From assembly GCA_018829945.1 (NCBI GenBank), contig JAHJTI010000194.1, positions 1 to 44,434 of the forward strand: a stretch of 44,434 nt of DNA. Direction: 5' to 3'. Positions 8,320 through 17,514 of this stretch are shown piece by piece. A model generated the notes under the pieces. That model saw only the letters and a program-made list of their open reading frames with translations, was not told the origin of the DNA and did not search any database. Source of the stretch: Pseudomonadota bacterium. GTDB lineage: Bacteria > Desulfobacterota > Desulfobulbia > Desulfobulbales > Desulfurivibrionaceae. The position numbers and the translations under genes were made by a program. The first letter of the stretch is position 1. Each line of letters begins with the position of its first letter.

Positions 8320-10575
8320 ATGGAAGATTTACGAAAGCGGCTGCTCAAGTTAGAAGAACGCACCAGCTATCTGAGTCAGATCAAGGATGGCGTTGAGTGG
8401 GCGAATCTCTCCGGGTTGCGCGAAAAATATGTCGCCTTGCGTGACAAGTTTTATGAGTATACGGAAGATCAACTGTCCGAAGAAATCGCGGCGGTTGAAG
8501 AGTCCGTGTCCTTTCTGGAAGCCCGTTGCGAAGAGACCTTGAGCTCCATGGATCGGGTGCGCATTGTCCGCAATCCGCACAGGTTCTCCTTAAAAGACAT
8601 CCTTGAGAATGTCTATGAGGATTACACCGAACTTGGCGGAGCCGAGGAGGTCAGCATTGATCCTTCCATGGTTGCGGCCAGGGCAAGTATCATGCGCCGG
8701 GTGAAAAACAAGTCGGTCATGCAGCAGGTCATGGTCATCGGCCATGAGAAGGGCCATGGCGAGGAGTACCGCAACGGCGGCTGCTCCAAGCCCTGGGGCA
8801 ACGAAAAGGCCCTCCGTTACATGCGGGTGGCTGAGACCGAAGGCATTCCCATCCATTTCTATATCTTCACCCCCGGGTCTTTTCCGGTGGAGGATTATCC
8901 CGGCGCGGGCCAGCAGATTGCGAGAAATCTGTATGCCATGGCCAAACTGCGGGTGCCGATGATTTCCGTTACCTCGGAAGGCGGCTCCGGAGGAGCCGAG
9001 GCCGTTGGCATGGCCGATGTCCGGCTGATGTTTTCCCATGGGTACTACTCGGTTATTTCCCCGGAAGGTGCGGCAGCCATCGAGGGCAAAATCCGCGAAG
9101 GCGAGAAGATGCCCAAGGAGTTGGTGGAGGCATGCGCCGAGCGTTTGCACATCACGGCGGAGGAAAATCTCAAGCTCGGGACCATCGACCGGATTGTCTA
9201 CGAACCGCCTCTGGGCGCCAAACGGGATGATTTTGGATTTTTTAGGGAGCTGAAGTGCGAGATCATCCGAGCCACCGACGAGGTTGTGCTGAAAACCAAG
9301 AGTCTCAGGGCTTTCCGCGCCTATGAATTGAAGATGAAAAAGGCGGAGGAGCGGGTCTTTGAAGAACCGCACATCGAAATTTCCTGGGATCTTAACGAGG
9401 ACGAAGTCAAGCGTCTGCTCAGTTTACGCTCGAAAAAATACCGGGCCATGTCCTTTAAGGGATATTCCGAAGATAACTCGGCCTGCTCCGCTTTTTGCCG
9501 GAAGGCAAGAAAGAGTGTTGCCAAACTGTACTACAGCTTCCGTTATGACCTGCTGAAGAGCCAGCATAAACAGGTGAAAAAAGTTTTCCAGGATGTCTCC
9601 GGCGAGGGTTCCGTGCTGCTCAAGCAGGTTTCCTCCCCCTTTAGCGCGGCGTATGATTTTATCTCGCGAAAACCCGGCTCACGGCCTGGGAAACCACCGG
9701 TGGTCGCCAGCGGCAGCGGGGAAGACCCCATCGAGTTCGGGGATGTCTATACCAGCCCGTTGGCCACCGAGGATCGCACCGTGACCTGCCCCAATTCCGA
9801 GAAGCAGGGGTGCAAGGATCTTTGGGTTCCTGATCTGTATGGTGAATTCGGCGGGGTGTGCGAAAATTGCGGACACCATTTTCCTTTGGAATATCAGTGG
9901 TATCTCAAGCATCTTTTTGATCCTGATTCCATCCGGGAATTCAATGCTGGGGTCTGTTCCGGTAATCCGTTGGCCTATCCGGGCTTTGAAAAGAAGTTGC
10001 AGGCCGCCATTGCCAAAACCGGTCGTCGCAGCGGCATCATTACCTTTGATGCCAGAGTTATGGGTGTTGATCTGGTTGTCGCCATGCTGTACAGCGATTT
10101 CAGAAATGGCACCGTCGGTTCCGCCGAGGGCGAAAAATTTGTGCGGGCCTGTGAAGCTGCCAAGCTGAAACGGCGACCGCTTCTTGCCTATGTGCATACC
10201 ACCGGCGGCATCCGCATCCACGAGGGGACTCTGGGTGTGGCGCAGATGCCCAAGTGCACCATGGCGGTGCGTGAGTATATCGATTCCGGCGGCCTGTATA
10301 TTGTGGTGTACGACAATAATTCTTACGCCGGCCCGGTAGCGAGCTTTCTCGGTTGTTCGCCGTATCAGTTTGCCATTCGCTCCAGTCGAGTCGGTTTTGC
10401 AGGACCCCGGGTTATCCGCGACACCACAGGAGAGGATATCCCCCCCGATTATCACAACGCTCGCAAGGCGTTGCAGCGTGGACATATCCAAGGCATCTGG
10501 GATCGCCGGGAATTTCGGCGGAATCTCCATAAGTCCCTGCTGACCATGGGCGGTGGTAATCTGTATTACAGGTGA
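8320..10575 (+). CDS. Fused carboxyltransferase, AccA-like then AccD-like
   Basis: 751 aa; N-half VIGHEKG...PGSFPVEDYPGAGQQIARNLYAMAKLRVPMISVTSEGGSGGAEA...YYSVISPEGAAAI; C-half Cys pattern CPNSEKQGC...CENCGHHFP and crotonase-like carboxyltransferase core. Confidence 0.85.
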   Translation: MEDLRKRLLKLEERTSYLSQIKDGVEWANLSGLREKYVALRDKFYEYTEDQLSEEIAAVEESVSFLEARCEETLSSMDRVRIVRNPHRFSLKDILENVYEDYTELGGAEEVSIDPSMVAARASIMRRVKNKSVMQQVMVIGHEKGHGEEYRNGGCSKPWGNEKALRYMRVAETEGIPIHFYIFTPGSFPVEDYPGAGQQIARNLYAMAKLRVPMISVTSEGGSGGAEAVGMADVRLMFSHGYYSVISPEGAAAIEGKIREGEKMPKELVEACAERLHITAEENLKLGTIDRIVYEPPLGAKRDDFGFFRELKCEIIRATDEVVLKTKSLRAFRAYELKMKKAEERVFEEPHIEISWDLNEDEVKRLLSLRSKKYRAMSFKGYSEDNSACSAFCRKARKSVAKLYYSFRYDLLKSQHKQVKKVFQDVSGEGSVLLKQVSSPFSAAYDFISRKPGSRPGKPPVVASGSGEDPIEFGDVYTSPLATEDRTVTCPNSEKQGCKDLWVPDLYGEFGGVCENCGHHFPLEYQWYLKHLFDPDSIREFNAGVCSGNPLAYPGFEKKLQAAIAKTGRRSGIITFDARVMGVDLVVAMLYSDFRNGTVGSAEGEKFVRACEAAKLKRRPLLAYVHTTGGIRIHEGTLGVAQMPKCTMAVREYIDSGGLYIVVYDNNSYAGPVASFLGCSPYQFAIRSSRVGFAGPRVIRDTTGEDIPPDYHNARKALQRGHIQGIWDRREFRRNLHKSLLTMGGGNLYYR

Positions 10576-10576
10576 T

Positions 10577-10600
10577 TAACAGCTAACAGCTAACAGCTAA
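10577..10600. repeat. Heptamer tandem repeat (TAACAGC)x3
   Basis: ggtgaT-TAACAGC-TAACAGC-TAACAGC-TAATTC directly after the stop codon at 10573-10575. Confidence 0.85.
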
Positions 10601-10616
10601 TTCACAACGGTTTGCG

Positions 10617-11264
10617 ATGAATCACGAAATAGATTTCGATGCAATAATTGGCAAGTATCGTTCCGATCCTTTTGAGTATATGGACGTGTGTACAGTCCAT
10701 ACCGGACAGGTTCGGTTCCGGGTAAAGGAAGATTCTCCGGTGGAAGGACCGTCCGGCGAGTGGCACCATGTCCGGGGCACCCTCCTCTATGAACTGCTGC
10801 GGGAAGGGAACCAGAAGAAGATTTTTTCTTTGGGCAACGGGGTGGTTTCTTTTATCCGTGAAGACCTGGAAGGCCAGTTTGTCGAGGCGGGGGAAAAGAT
10901 ACTCACCATCCGGCATCCGTTGAAGAAGCGTGAAATCATTGAGAATATTCTTCGGCAGGTATTGGAGCCTTTTAATGCGCCTGAGCGGGCCAAGTATTTC
11001 TTTTCCCTCGACCTGCAGGCCAAGATCGACAAGCACGGTCAGCGGGCGGTTTCCATCAAGCCCGGTGACGAAATACTGACCATGTCCTTGATGAAGCGCG
11101 ACACGCCGGTGTATTATGCCGGAGAACCGGGAATTATCCACTCCGTGTATTTTCAGCCGGGTGGCAGCGTATCACAGGGCGAGCCACTTCTGGGCATCTG
11201 TTCCCAGGAGAAGTTGCCCATGATTCAGAAGATTATCACCCGCGTCAAGGCTGAATGGGAATAG
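10617..11264 (+). CDS. Biotinyl/lipoyl-domain-like protein, putative biotin carboxyl carrier
   Basis: 215 aa; EILTMSLMKRDTPVYYAGEPGIIHSVYFQPGGSVSQGEPLLGICS aligns by eye to the BCCP core (AMKM...SGTV..ILV..GQPV..G.PL..I). Confidence 0.6.
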   Translation: MNHEIDFDAIIGKYRSDPFEYMDVCTVHTGQVRFRVKEDSPVEGPSGEWHHVRGTLLYELLREGNQKKIFSLGNGVVSFIREDLEGQFVEAGEKILTIRHPLKKREIIENILRQVLEPFNAPERAKYFFSLDLQAKIDKHGQRAVSIKPGDEILTMSLMKRDTPVYYAGEPGIIHSVYFQPGGSVSQGEPLLGICSQEKLPMIQKIITRVKAEWE

Positions 11265-11374
11265 TAACCGTTCAATAGCACCACATCTGCTTTGTCATCA
11301 ACCAGTCCGCATACCGTATGTATGGCGGACTGGTCTCTTTCGCGCATCTGTAGCACTATTAAACGGTTACTATT
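11260..11374. repeat. Palindromic intergenic repeat, copy 1
   Basis: Outer arms AATAGTAACCGTTCAATAG / CTATTAAACGGTTACTATT (19 nt, one mismatch); inner stem ACCAGTCCGC / GCGGACTGGT. Confidence 0.85.
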
Positions 11375-11469
11375 TTCAGGGCTTTCAAAAAAAATGGGGG
11401 CTTTTGGGTGAGCGATTATATGTGGATGTCACAGCTGACATCCCACTTTACCAGTCAGGGCTGTCGATA

Positions 11470-12396
11470 ATGAACGAGCTTCTTTCTTTTCAATCCGTTC
11501 GGCAACTCATCTCTGACGAGGAGATTCCCGCCCGTCTGCTCCACTATCCGGAGGAGGTTGTCCAAGCCGTATATCGGTATGGCGCTCCGGTGGGCAGCAT
11601 CATTCATCATTTCCCTCAGGCCGAAAGGCTTATGCCCTTTGCCCGTCAGCGGATCAACGAATATGAAGCCCGGGGGCAGTCCTGTCCCAGCGGCATGGTT
11701 TTTCTCGCCGATGAACTCACTGGTGGTCGCGGTCGGTTTCAGCGTTCCTGGCATGCTCCGTCCGGCGGTTTGTGGATGACTCTGGTCATGGCCAATACCC
11801 TGTTGCCGGAAAGCATGCGCCTTTATCCCCTTGCTGCCGGCATGGCCTGCTGTGAAGCAATTCGAAGTTACGGTATTGATGCGCATCTCAAGTGGGTCAA
11901 TGATGTGCATGCGGCAGGGAGAAAGATCTGCGGGGTGCTCTGTGAATCGTTTACCAGCGCAGAGTTTGGTGAGGAGTATGTGCTGATCGGAGTGGGCATC
12001 AATATCAACAACCTGGCTTTCCCGACCGAACTGGGCACGACAGCAATATCCATGAAGGAAATCCTCGGGTGCGACACAGAACTGGCCGATTTTGCCACAC
12101 GTCTGTTGGCCAAGTTTTCCTGGAGTTTCGGTCTGCTTTGCCATGATGAAGCATCACGTCTGGCTGCCGACGATGGTTCCGGTGCGGATCTCCCCGAAAG
12201 TCTCCTACTTGCCGCCTGGCGAGAAATGAGCGACACCGTTGGCCGCCAGGTATGGTTCGGCTTTGATGTCCAGCAGCAGCCCCAGTATCGCGCGGAAGTG
12301 CTGGGCCTTTCTTCGGACGGGGGAATCATTCTCCGCCACCTTGAAAGCGGGGCCGAGATTGTCGAACATTCCGGAGAATTGTTGTATATTGACTGA
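11470..12396 (+). CDS. Biotin--[acetyl-CoA-carboxylase] ligase
   Basis: ADELTGGRGRFQRSWHAPSGGLWMTLV, LKWVNDVHAAGRKICGVLCE and GVGININN are BPL catalytic motifs. Start chosen at MNELLS; the ORF track begins at 11404. Confidence 0.88.
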   Translation: MNELLSFQSVRQLISDEEIPARLLHYPEEVVQAVYRYGAPVGSIIHHFPQAERLMPFARQRINEYEARGQSCPSGMVFLADELTGGRGRFQRSWHAPSGGLWMTLVMANTLLPESMRLYPLAAGMACCEAIRSYGIDAHLKWVNDVHAAGRKICGVLCESFTSAEFGEEYVLIGVGININNLAFPTELGTTAISMKEILGCDTELADFATRLLAKFSWSFGLLCHDEASRLAADDGSGADLPESLLLAAWREMSDTVGRQVWFGFDVQQQPQYRAEVLGLSSDGGIILRHLESGAEIVEHSGELLYID

Positions 12397-13244
12397 TGGC
12401 ATCTCTATCCACCCCAGTCTCCGTCATCATCCCCACCTATAACCGGGCTGTTTTTCTGGCCCGGGCCATTGATTCGGTTCTTTCCCAAAGCTACCCCGAC
12501 TTCGAACTCATCGTGGTGGACGACGGTTCCACCGACGAGACCCAGGCTTTGCTTGCCTCATACGGCGAGAACCTTAAAGTCCTGCGCCAGGAAAATCGTG
12601 GCCCTGCCGCGGCACGGAATGCCGGAATCAGGGCAGCCCGCCACCCCCTCCTTGCCTTTCTTGATTCCGACGACCAGTTCGCTCCAAACAAGCTGGTTCA
12701 ACAGGCCGCCGCCATGGAGGCGCAGCCGGATCTGCTTATTTCGCACACCCAGGAAACCTGGTTTCGCAACGGCTGCCATCTCAACCAGAAAAAGCGTCAT
12801 GCCAAGGAAGGCGGCAATATTTTTGCCCGCAGTCTGGAACTCTGTGTGGTGGGCATGTCAACAGTCATGGCCCGGCAGGAACTGTTCGACCGGATCGGTC
12901 TGTTCGACGAAAGCTTTCCCTGCTGCGAGGATTACGAACTTTGGCTCAGGGCAAGCATTCTTCACCCCTTTCTTCTTGTGGACATGCCGCTTACCATCAA
13001 GCACGGCGGCAGACCGGATCAAGTCTCGGTGCAGTTCAGGGTCGGCATGGACCGCTTCCGTATCCGGGCACTGGAAAAACTTCTTGTCGATGTTTCGCTC
13101 ACCCCTGATCACTTACGCCTTGCCCGCGAGGAACTGGTTCGCAAGGCCGGTATTTACGGCAACGGCTGTCTCAAGCATGGCCAGAATGAAGAAGGAAAAC
13201 GCTGCCTGGCGCTTGTCTCCCAATATTCCTATACATCAGTGTAA
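12396..13244 (+). CDS. Family 2 glycosyltransferase
   Basis: 282 aa; VSVIIPTYNRAVFLARAIDSVLSQSYPDFELIVVDDGSTDET and RNAGIRAARHPLLAFLDSDD. Confidence 0.92.
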   Translation: MASLSTPVSVIIPTYNRAVFLARAIDSVLSQSYPDFELIVVDDGSTDETQALLASYGENLKVLRQENRGPAAARNAGIRAARHPLLAFLDSDDQFAPNKLVQQAAAMEAQPDLLISHTQETWFRNGCHLNQKKRHAKEGGNIFARSLELCVVGMSTVMARQELFDRIGLFDESFPCCEDYELWLRASILHPFLLVDMPLTIKHGGRPDQVSVQFRVGMDRFRIRALEKLLVDVSLTPDHLRLAREELVRKAGIYGNGCLKHGQNEEGKRCLALVSQYSYTSV

Positions 13245-13425
13245 ACATCTCAAATTCCTTCCATTAAGGGCAGATGATTTCGCTGCCATTCCGCAGAATC
13301 ACGAGATGAAATTATCTCATCCATCAGAGCATCTTCTTGTCCAGCTCATTGTTTTTTTGATTTTTTTTTAATATTGCCAATGTTCAGGTTTTATGCCTAT
13401 CATTTAATGTGGCTCTTTTTGCGGT

Positions 13426-15456
13426 ATGGACCAAGACATCAAGAGGTGGGGCATGTGGTGGAATGATTTGAAGATCGGGAAAAAAATGATGCTCGGTTCC
13501 GGCAGTATTCTTTTTCTGCTTGGAGTTGTTGGCGTTCTGGCTTTTTGGGGCCTGGGCAGTGTTGTGCGGGACGGGATCGAGGTGGCCAACGGAAATGCCT
13601 TGCGCGGGGAGTTGTTGCAACGGGAAGTTGATCATTTGAATTGGGCCAAGAAAGTCTCTGCCTATATATACGATGGCAGTATTACCGATTTAGATGTGGA
13701 ATTGGATCATACCAAGTGCGGATTTGGTAAATGGTATTATGGCGACGGACGCAAAGAGGCCGAGGTGATGTTGCCGCTTCTTCGTGAACCCTTGGCAGAA
13801 ATTGCCGAACCCCACCAGAAACTCCACGGATCAGCAATGAAAATCAAGGAGACATTTCGTAAAAAAGAGAACCAGGACGGGCGGCAACAGGCGGATCGTA
13901 TCTATAGCACCGAAACACAGTCAAACTTGACCAAGGTGCAGTCTCTGTTGAACAAATTGACCGGATTGGCCAAGGAGAACATTCTTTCCGAGAATCAGAT
14001 GATTCAAAACGCCAAGACAACCAGGATTGCCATCGTGATTATAGGACTTGTGGCTATCTTTCTTGGCGTAACGGTCTCCCTGTTTTCAGCAAAATCCATA
14101 ACCAGTCCCATTGATTCGGTGGTGGCGGTGAACAATCGGCTTGCGCTTGGAGATGTGGATGTAGCGATGGATATCAACCGGAAGGACGAAGTGGGATTGA
14201 TGCTCACATCCATGAATGTCATGGTTGAAAACCTTAAAGAGACGGCCGGGCTTGCGGAACAGATATCCCTTGGCGATCTGGATGTTCAGGTAAAAATTCT
14301 TTCCGATAAGGATGTTTTGGGGAGATCTCTGGACGCCATGGTCAAAAAGCTGCAGGAAACAGCCCGGTTGGCCGAAAAAATTGCCCTTGGCGACCTGGAT
14401 GTGCAGGTGAAAATTGTATCGGACAAGGATGTGCTGGGTAAATCACTGGCCAGCATGGTGGATAATCTCAAAAAGACCGCAGCACATGCCGAGCAAATCG
14501 CCGATGGCGACCTGCGGGTGGATGTGGCTCTCCTTTCCGATAGAGATAGTCTTGGCAAATCCTTGTCTGCCATGATTGCCAGACTGCGTCAGGTGATCGG
14601 CGATGTGCGGCTTGCCGCTGAGCAGGTAACGGCGGGCAGCCAGGAATTGAGCAGCAGTTCGGAGCAGGTTTCCCAGGGTGCCAGTGAGCAGGCTGCTTCG
14701 ACTGAGGAAATATCTTCGTCCATGGAGGAATTGGCCAGTACTGTGGCCCAGACCGCCGAGCACGCCAGACAGACGGCGGCTATTTCAACCAAAGCCGCCG
14801 CAGACGCACTTGCCGGGGGCAACGCGGTTGCGGAAACCGTGGCAGCCATGCAACTTATTGCGACAAAAATCGAACTTATTGAGGAAATCGCTCGCCAAAC
14901 GAATCTTCTCGCCTTGAATGCCGCCATTGAGGCGGCAAGGGCCGGGGAGCATGGCAAAGGCTTTGCCGTGGTGGCCGCAGAGGTAAGAAAACTGGCGGAG
15001 CGCAGCCAGTTCTCCGCTCAGGAGATCAAGGGGGTTGCTTCGGCCAGTGTAAAAACCGCAGCCAATGCCGGAAAACTCATTGAGGAGATTGTGCCGCAGA
15101 TTCAAAAAACCGCGGAACTGGTCCATGAGATTGACGCGGCCAGCAACGAGCAGGCTCGCGGCATTGACGAGAATGCCAGGGCTATTCAGCAGTTTGATCA
15201 GGTTATCCAGGCCAACAGTGCCGCTGCCGAGGAAATGGCCTCAACCAGCGAAGAATTGACTGCCCAGGCGTCGCAACTGCAGGAAACCATAGCGTTTTTC
15301 ATGGTGGAAACAGCAGGGAGTATTCGTCCTCAGGGACGACCTCTGTCTCTGCCTGTGTCCTCCTCCAAAACTTCGAAAAAAAAAGCATCGGGTGCGGATA
15401 AAGGTGTAAAGCTTGCCCTGCAGTCAACCATAGAAGATGACTTTGAACGTTATTAA
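13426..15456 (+). CDS. Methyl-accepting chemotaxis protein 1, CZB-like region between two TMs, four HAMP units
   Basis: 676 aa; MCP hairpin ([39 protein letters not shown]); HxxCxxGxWYY motif between TM1 and TM2; ends DFERY. Confidence 0.93.
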   Translation: MDQDIKRWGMWWNDLKIGKKMMLGSGSILFLLGVVGVLAFWGLGSVVRDGIEVANGNALRGELLQREVDHLNWAKKVSAYIYDGSITDLDVELDHTKCGFGKWYYGDGRKEAEVMLPLLREPLAEIAEPHQKLHGSAMKIKETFRKKENQDGRQQADRIYSTETQSNLTKVQSLLNKLTGLAKENILSENQMIQNAKTTRIAIVIIGLVAIFLGVTVSLFSAKSITSPIDSVVAVNNRLALGDVDVAMDINRKDEVGLMLTSMNVMVENLKETAGLAEQISLGDLDVQVKILSDKDVLGRSLDAMVKKLQETARLAEKIALGDLDVQVKIVSDKDVLGKSLASMVDNLKKTAAHAEQIADGDLRVDVALLSDRDSLGKSLSAMIARLRQVIGDVRLAAEQVTAGSQELSSSSEQVSQGASEQAASTEEISSSMEELASTVAQTAEHARQTAAISTKAAADALAGGNAVAETVAAMQLIATKIELIEEIARQTNLLALNAAIEAARAGEHGKGFAVVAAEVRKLAERSQFSAQEIKGVASASVKTAANAGKLIEEIVPQIQKTAELVHEIDAASNEQARGIDENARAIQQFDQVIQANSAAAEEMASTSEELTAQASQLQETIAFFMVETAGSIRPQGRPLSLPVSSSKTSKKKASGADKGVKLALQSTIEDDFERY

Positions 15457-15480
15457 TGCCTGATGCATAGTATGTGCTGC

Positions 15481-15512
15481 AAAAAAACGCCCTTGATTCG
15501 AGGGCGTTTTTC
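15481..15512 (+). terminator. Intrinsic terminator after MCP1
   Basis: ACGCCCT-TGATTCG-AGGGCGT followed by TTTTT. Confidence 0.85.
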
Positions 15513-15638
15513 GTGATGCTTCAGGGCTTTAACGGATATTTATTCTTTGACGCGGTTTGTTTCTCATGCGTATAATTGTTCAATGTGGGTAGTTTTACCG
15601 GGATTGATCGAGGGAGCCGGACAAACAAGGAGCGGAAG

Positions 15639-17426
15639 ATGCAGAAAGACAGATTCAAAAATATGGGGATTGCGTCAAAGTTAAATCTGGCCATTGTGGC
15701 TGCCGTTTTGTTGCTTATGCTCGGTATGACCGTGGCGATCAATGCAGCAGTGCGTGGCGCTATGAGCGAACAGGGAGATTTTTATGTGAATACCCTGAAA
15801 CAACAGCAGAAAAACGAAGAAGCATTGTTGCGCCAGGATCTAGTTTTGAAGGGGAAGTCTTTTGCCGAAATGCTGGCCAGGGTTGGGCAGGATCTTCTTC
15901 TAAACTACGAGTATGCTTTTTTGGAGAAGATTGTCCAAAGCGCGGCCAATGACCCTGATGTCGCCTTTGTCGTGTTCAATGACAAGGACGGAAAGGGTGT
16001 TACCACATCAAGCGTCAAGCCGGAAAATTTTCCTGCGCAAAATATTGTGGAAAAGGAAATTCTGGTCGGGGACCAGAAAGTCGGTTCTGTGATCATTGGG
16101 TTGGATTTTGCTGCTGTTGAAAAGAATATCCAAAAAACCTTAGCAGACGGTAATGTAGTGATCGCCGCAGCCCAGCAGAGACAAAAAGAGGTTTTGCTGC
16201 GGATTGCCATGAGTATTGCCGGGTTTGCCGCTGTAGTAGTTTTGCTTATAGGCGGCATTGTTTATGTCACTATTCGTCATATGATTAAGCCGCTTGTTGA
16301 GGCCGTGGCCCAAGTACGGTTGGTTGCTCAAGGGGATCTGGACGTGGAAATCGTCAGTAAGAGCGGGGATGAGATCGGGCAGATGCTTGAGGCCATGCAC
16401 GGTATGGTCGGAAATCTCAGGGAGACAGCGGAAATGGCCAAAAAGGTTGCTGGCGGAGATCTTGATGTCAGTGTCCGGTTGCTTTCCGATCGCGACAGTT
16501 TCGGGATATCCCTTTCCGCTATGGTGGAGAAGATCAAAAGTATTATCCGCGATGTTCGTCAGGCGGCGGATCAGGTTGCCAGCGGAAGCCAACAATTGAG
16601 CAGCAGCTCTCAGGAGGTTTCCCAGGGAGCCAGTCAGCAGGCCGCGGTTATCGAACAGATTTCTAGCGCCATGGAGGAGCTTACCAGCACGGTGGCCCAG
16701 AGCGCCGACAGTGCCCGCCAGACCACCCACATCGCCACCAAAGCTGCGGCAGATGCTGAGGAAGGTGGCAGAGCCATGCAGGACACGGTGCTGGCCATGA
16801 AGCATATCGCCGAGAAAATCGAGGTCATTGAGGAAATTGCACGCCAGACCAACATGTTGGCCCTGAATGCGGCCATCGAAGCAGCCAGAGCCGGGGAGCA
16901 CGGTAAGGGGTTTGCCGTGGTTGCCTCCGAAGTGCGTAAGCTTGCCGAGCGGAGCAAGGTTTCGGCACAGGATATTCGTGAGGTGGCAATATCCAGCGTC
17001 GACACCGCTGCCAGTGCCGGAGCGCTGATTGAGGCGATGGTTCCACAAATAAAGAAAACCGCTGATCTTGTGCAGGAAATCGATGCGGCAAGCACGGAGC
17101 AGGCGCGGGGTATTGCTGAAAATGCCAAGGCTATCGAGCAGTTTGATCAAGTGGTTCAGTCCAACAGTTCCGTGGCCGAGCAGATGTCTGCGACCAGCGA
17201 GGAATTGAACGCCCAGGCCAGTCATCTTTTGGAGATCATGAATTTTTTCCGGACCGGAGCCGAAGAAAAAGACCGAGGCGGGGTAGCAATTGCCGATGGC
17301 GGTTCCGGGAAGGCTGCCGGTCGGCAACTCCCCCTGCGCAAGGATGACAGTGCGAAACGCGGCAAGGCGGATGGAATTCGCCTTGCCCTGGAGGATCGGA
17401 CAGATGGAGATTTTCAACGTTATTAA
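15639..17426 (+). CDS. Methyl-accepting chemotaxis protein 2, two HAMP units
   Basis: MCP signalling domain; start at MQKDRF preceded by AAGGAGCGGAAG; ends DFQRY. Confidence 0.92.
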   Translation: MQKDRFKNMGIASKLNLAIVAAVLLLMLGMTVAINAAVRGAMSEQGDFYVNTLKQQQKNEEALLRQDLVLKGKSFAEMLARVGQDLLLNYEYAFLEKIVQSAANDPDVAFVVFNDKDGKGVTTSSVKPENFPAQNIVEKEILVGDQKVGSVIIGLDFAAVEKNIQKTLADGNVVIAAAQQRQKEVLLRIAMSIAGFAAVVVLLIGGIVYVTIRHMIKPLVEAVAQVRLVAQGDLDVEIVSKSGDEIGQMLEAMHGMVGNLRETAEMAKKVAGGDLDVSVRLLSDRDSFGISLSAMVEKIKSIIRDVRQAADQVASGSQQLSSSSQEVSQGASQQAAVIEQISSAMEELTSTVAQSADSARQTTHIATKAAADAEEGGRAMQDTVLAMKHIAEKIEVIEEIARQTNMLALNAAIEAARAGEHGKGFAVVASEVRKLAERSKVSAQDIREVAISSVDTAASAGALIEAMVPQIKKTADLVQEIDAASTEQARGIAENAKAIEQFDQVVQSNSSVAEQMSATSEELNAQASHLLEIMNFFRTGAEEKDRGGVAIADGGSGKAAGRQLPLRKDDSAKRGKADGIRLALEDRTDGDFQRY

Positions 17427-17514
17427 TCACATCCCTGCGTACCGCAAAATATTAAGCATGATGTGGGCCATGAGAGCCTTGTAATGCGAATCAGCGTGAA
17501 AATGAGGAGGAAAC

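Noticed and set aside
13418-13432. Sigma54-like TGGC...TTTTTGC upstream of MCP1
   Set aside because: Distance between the GG and GC elements is about two bp too short for a -24/-12 promoter.
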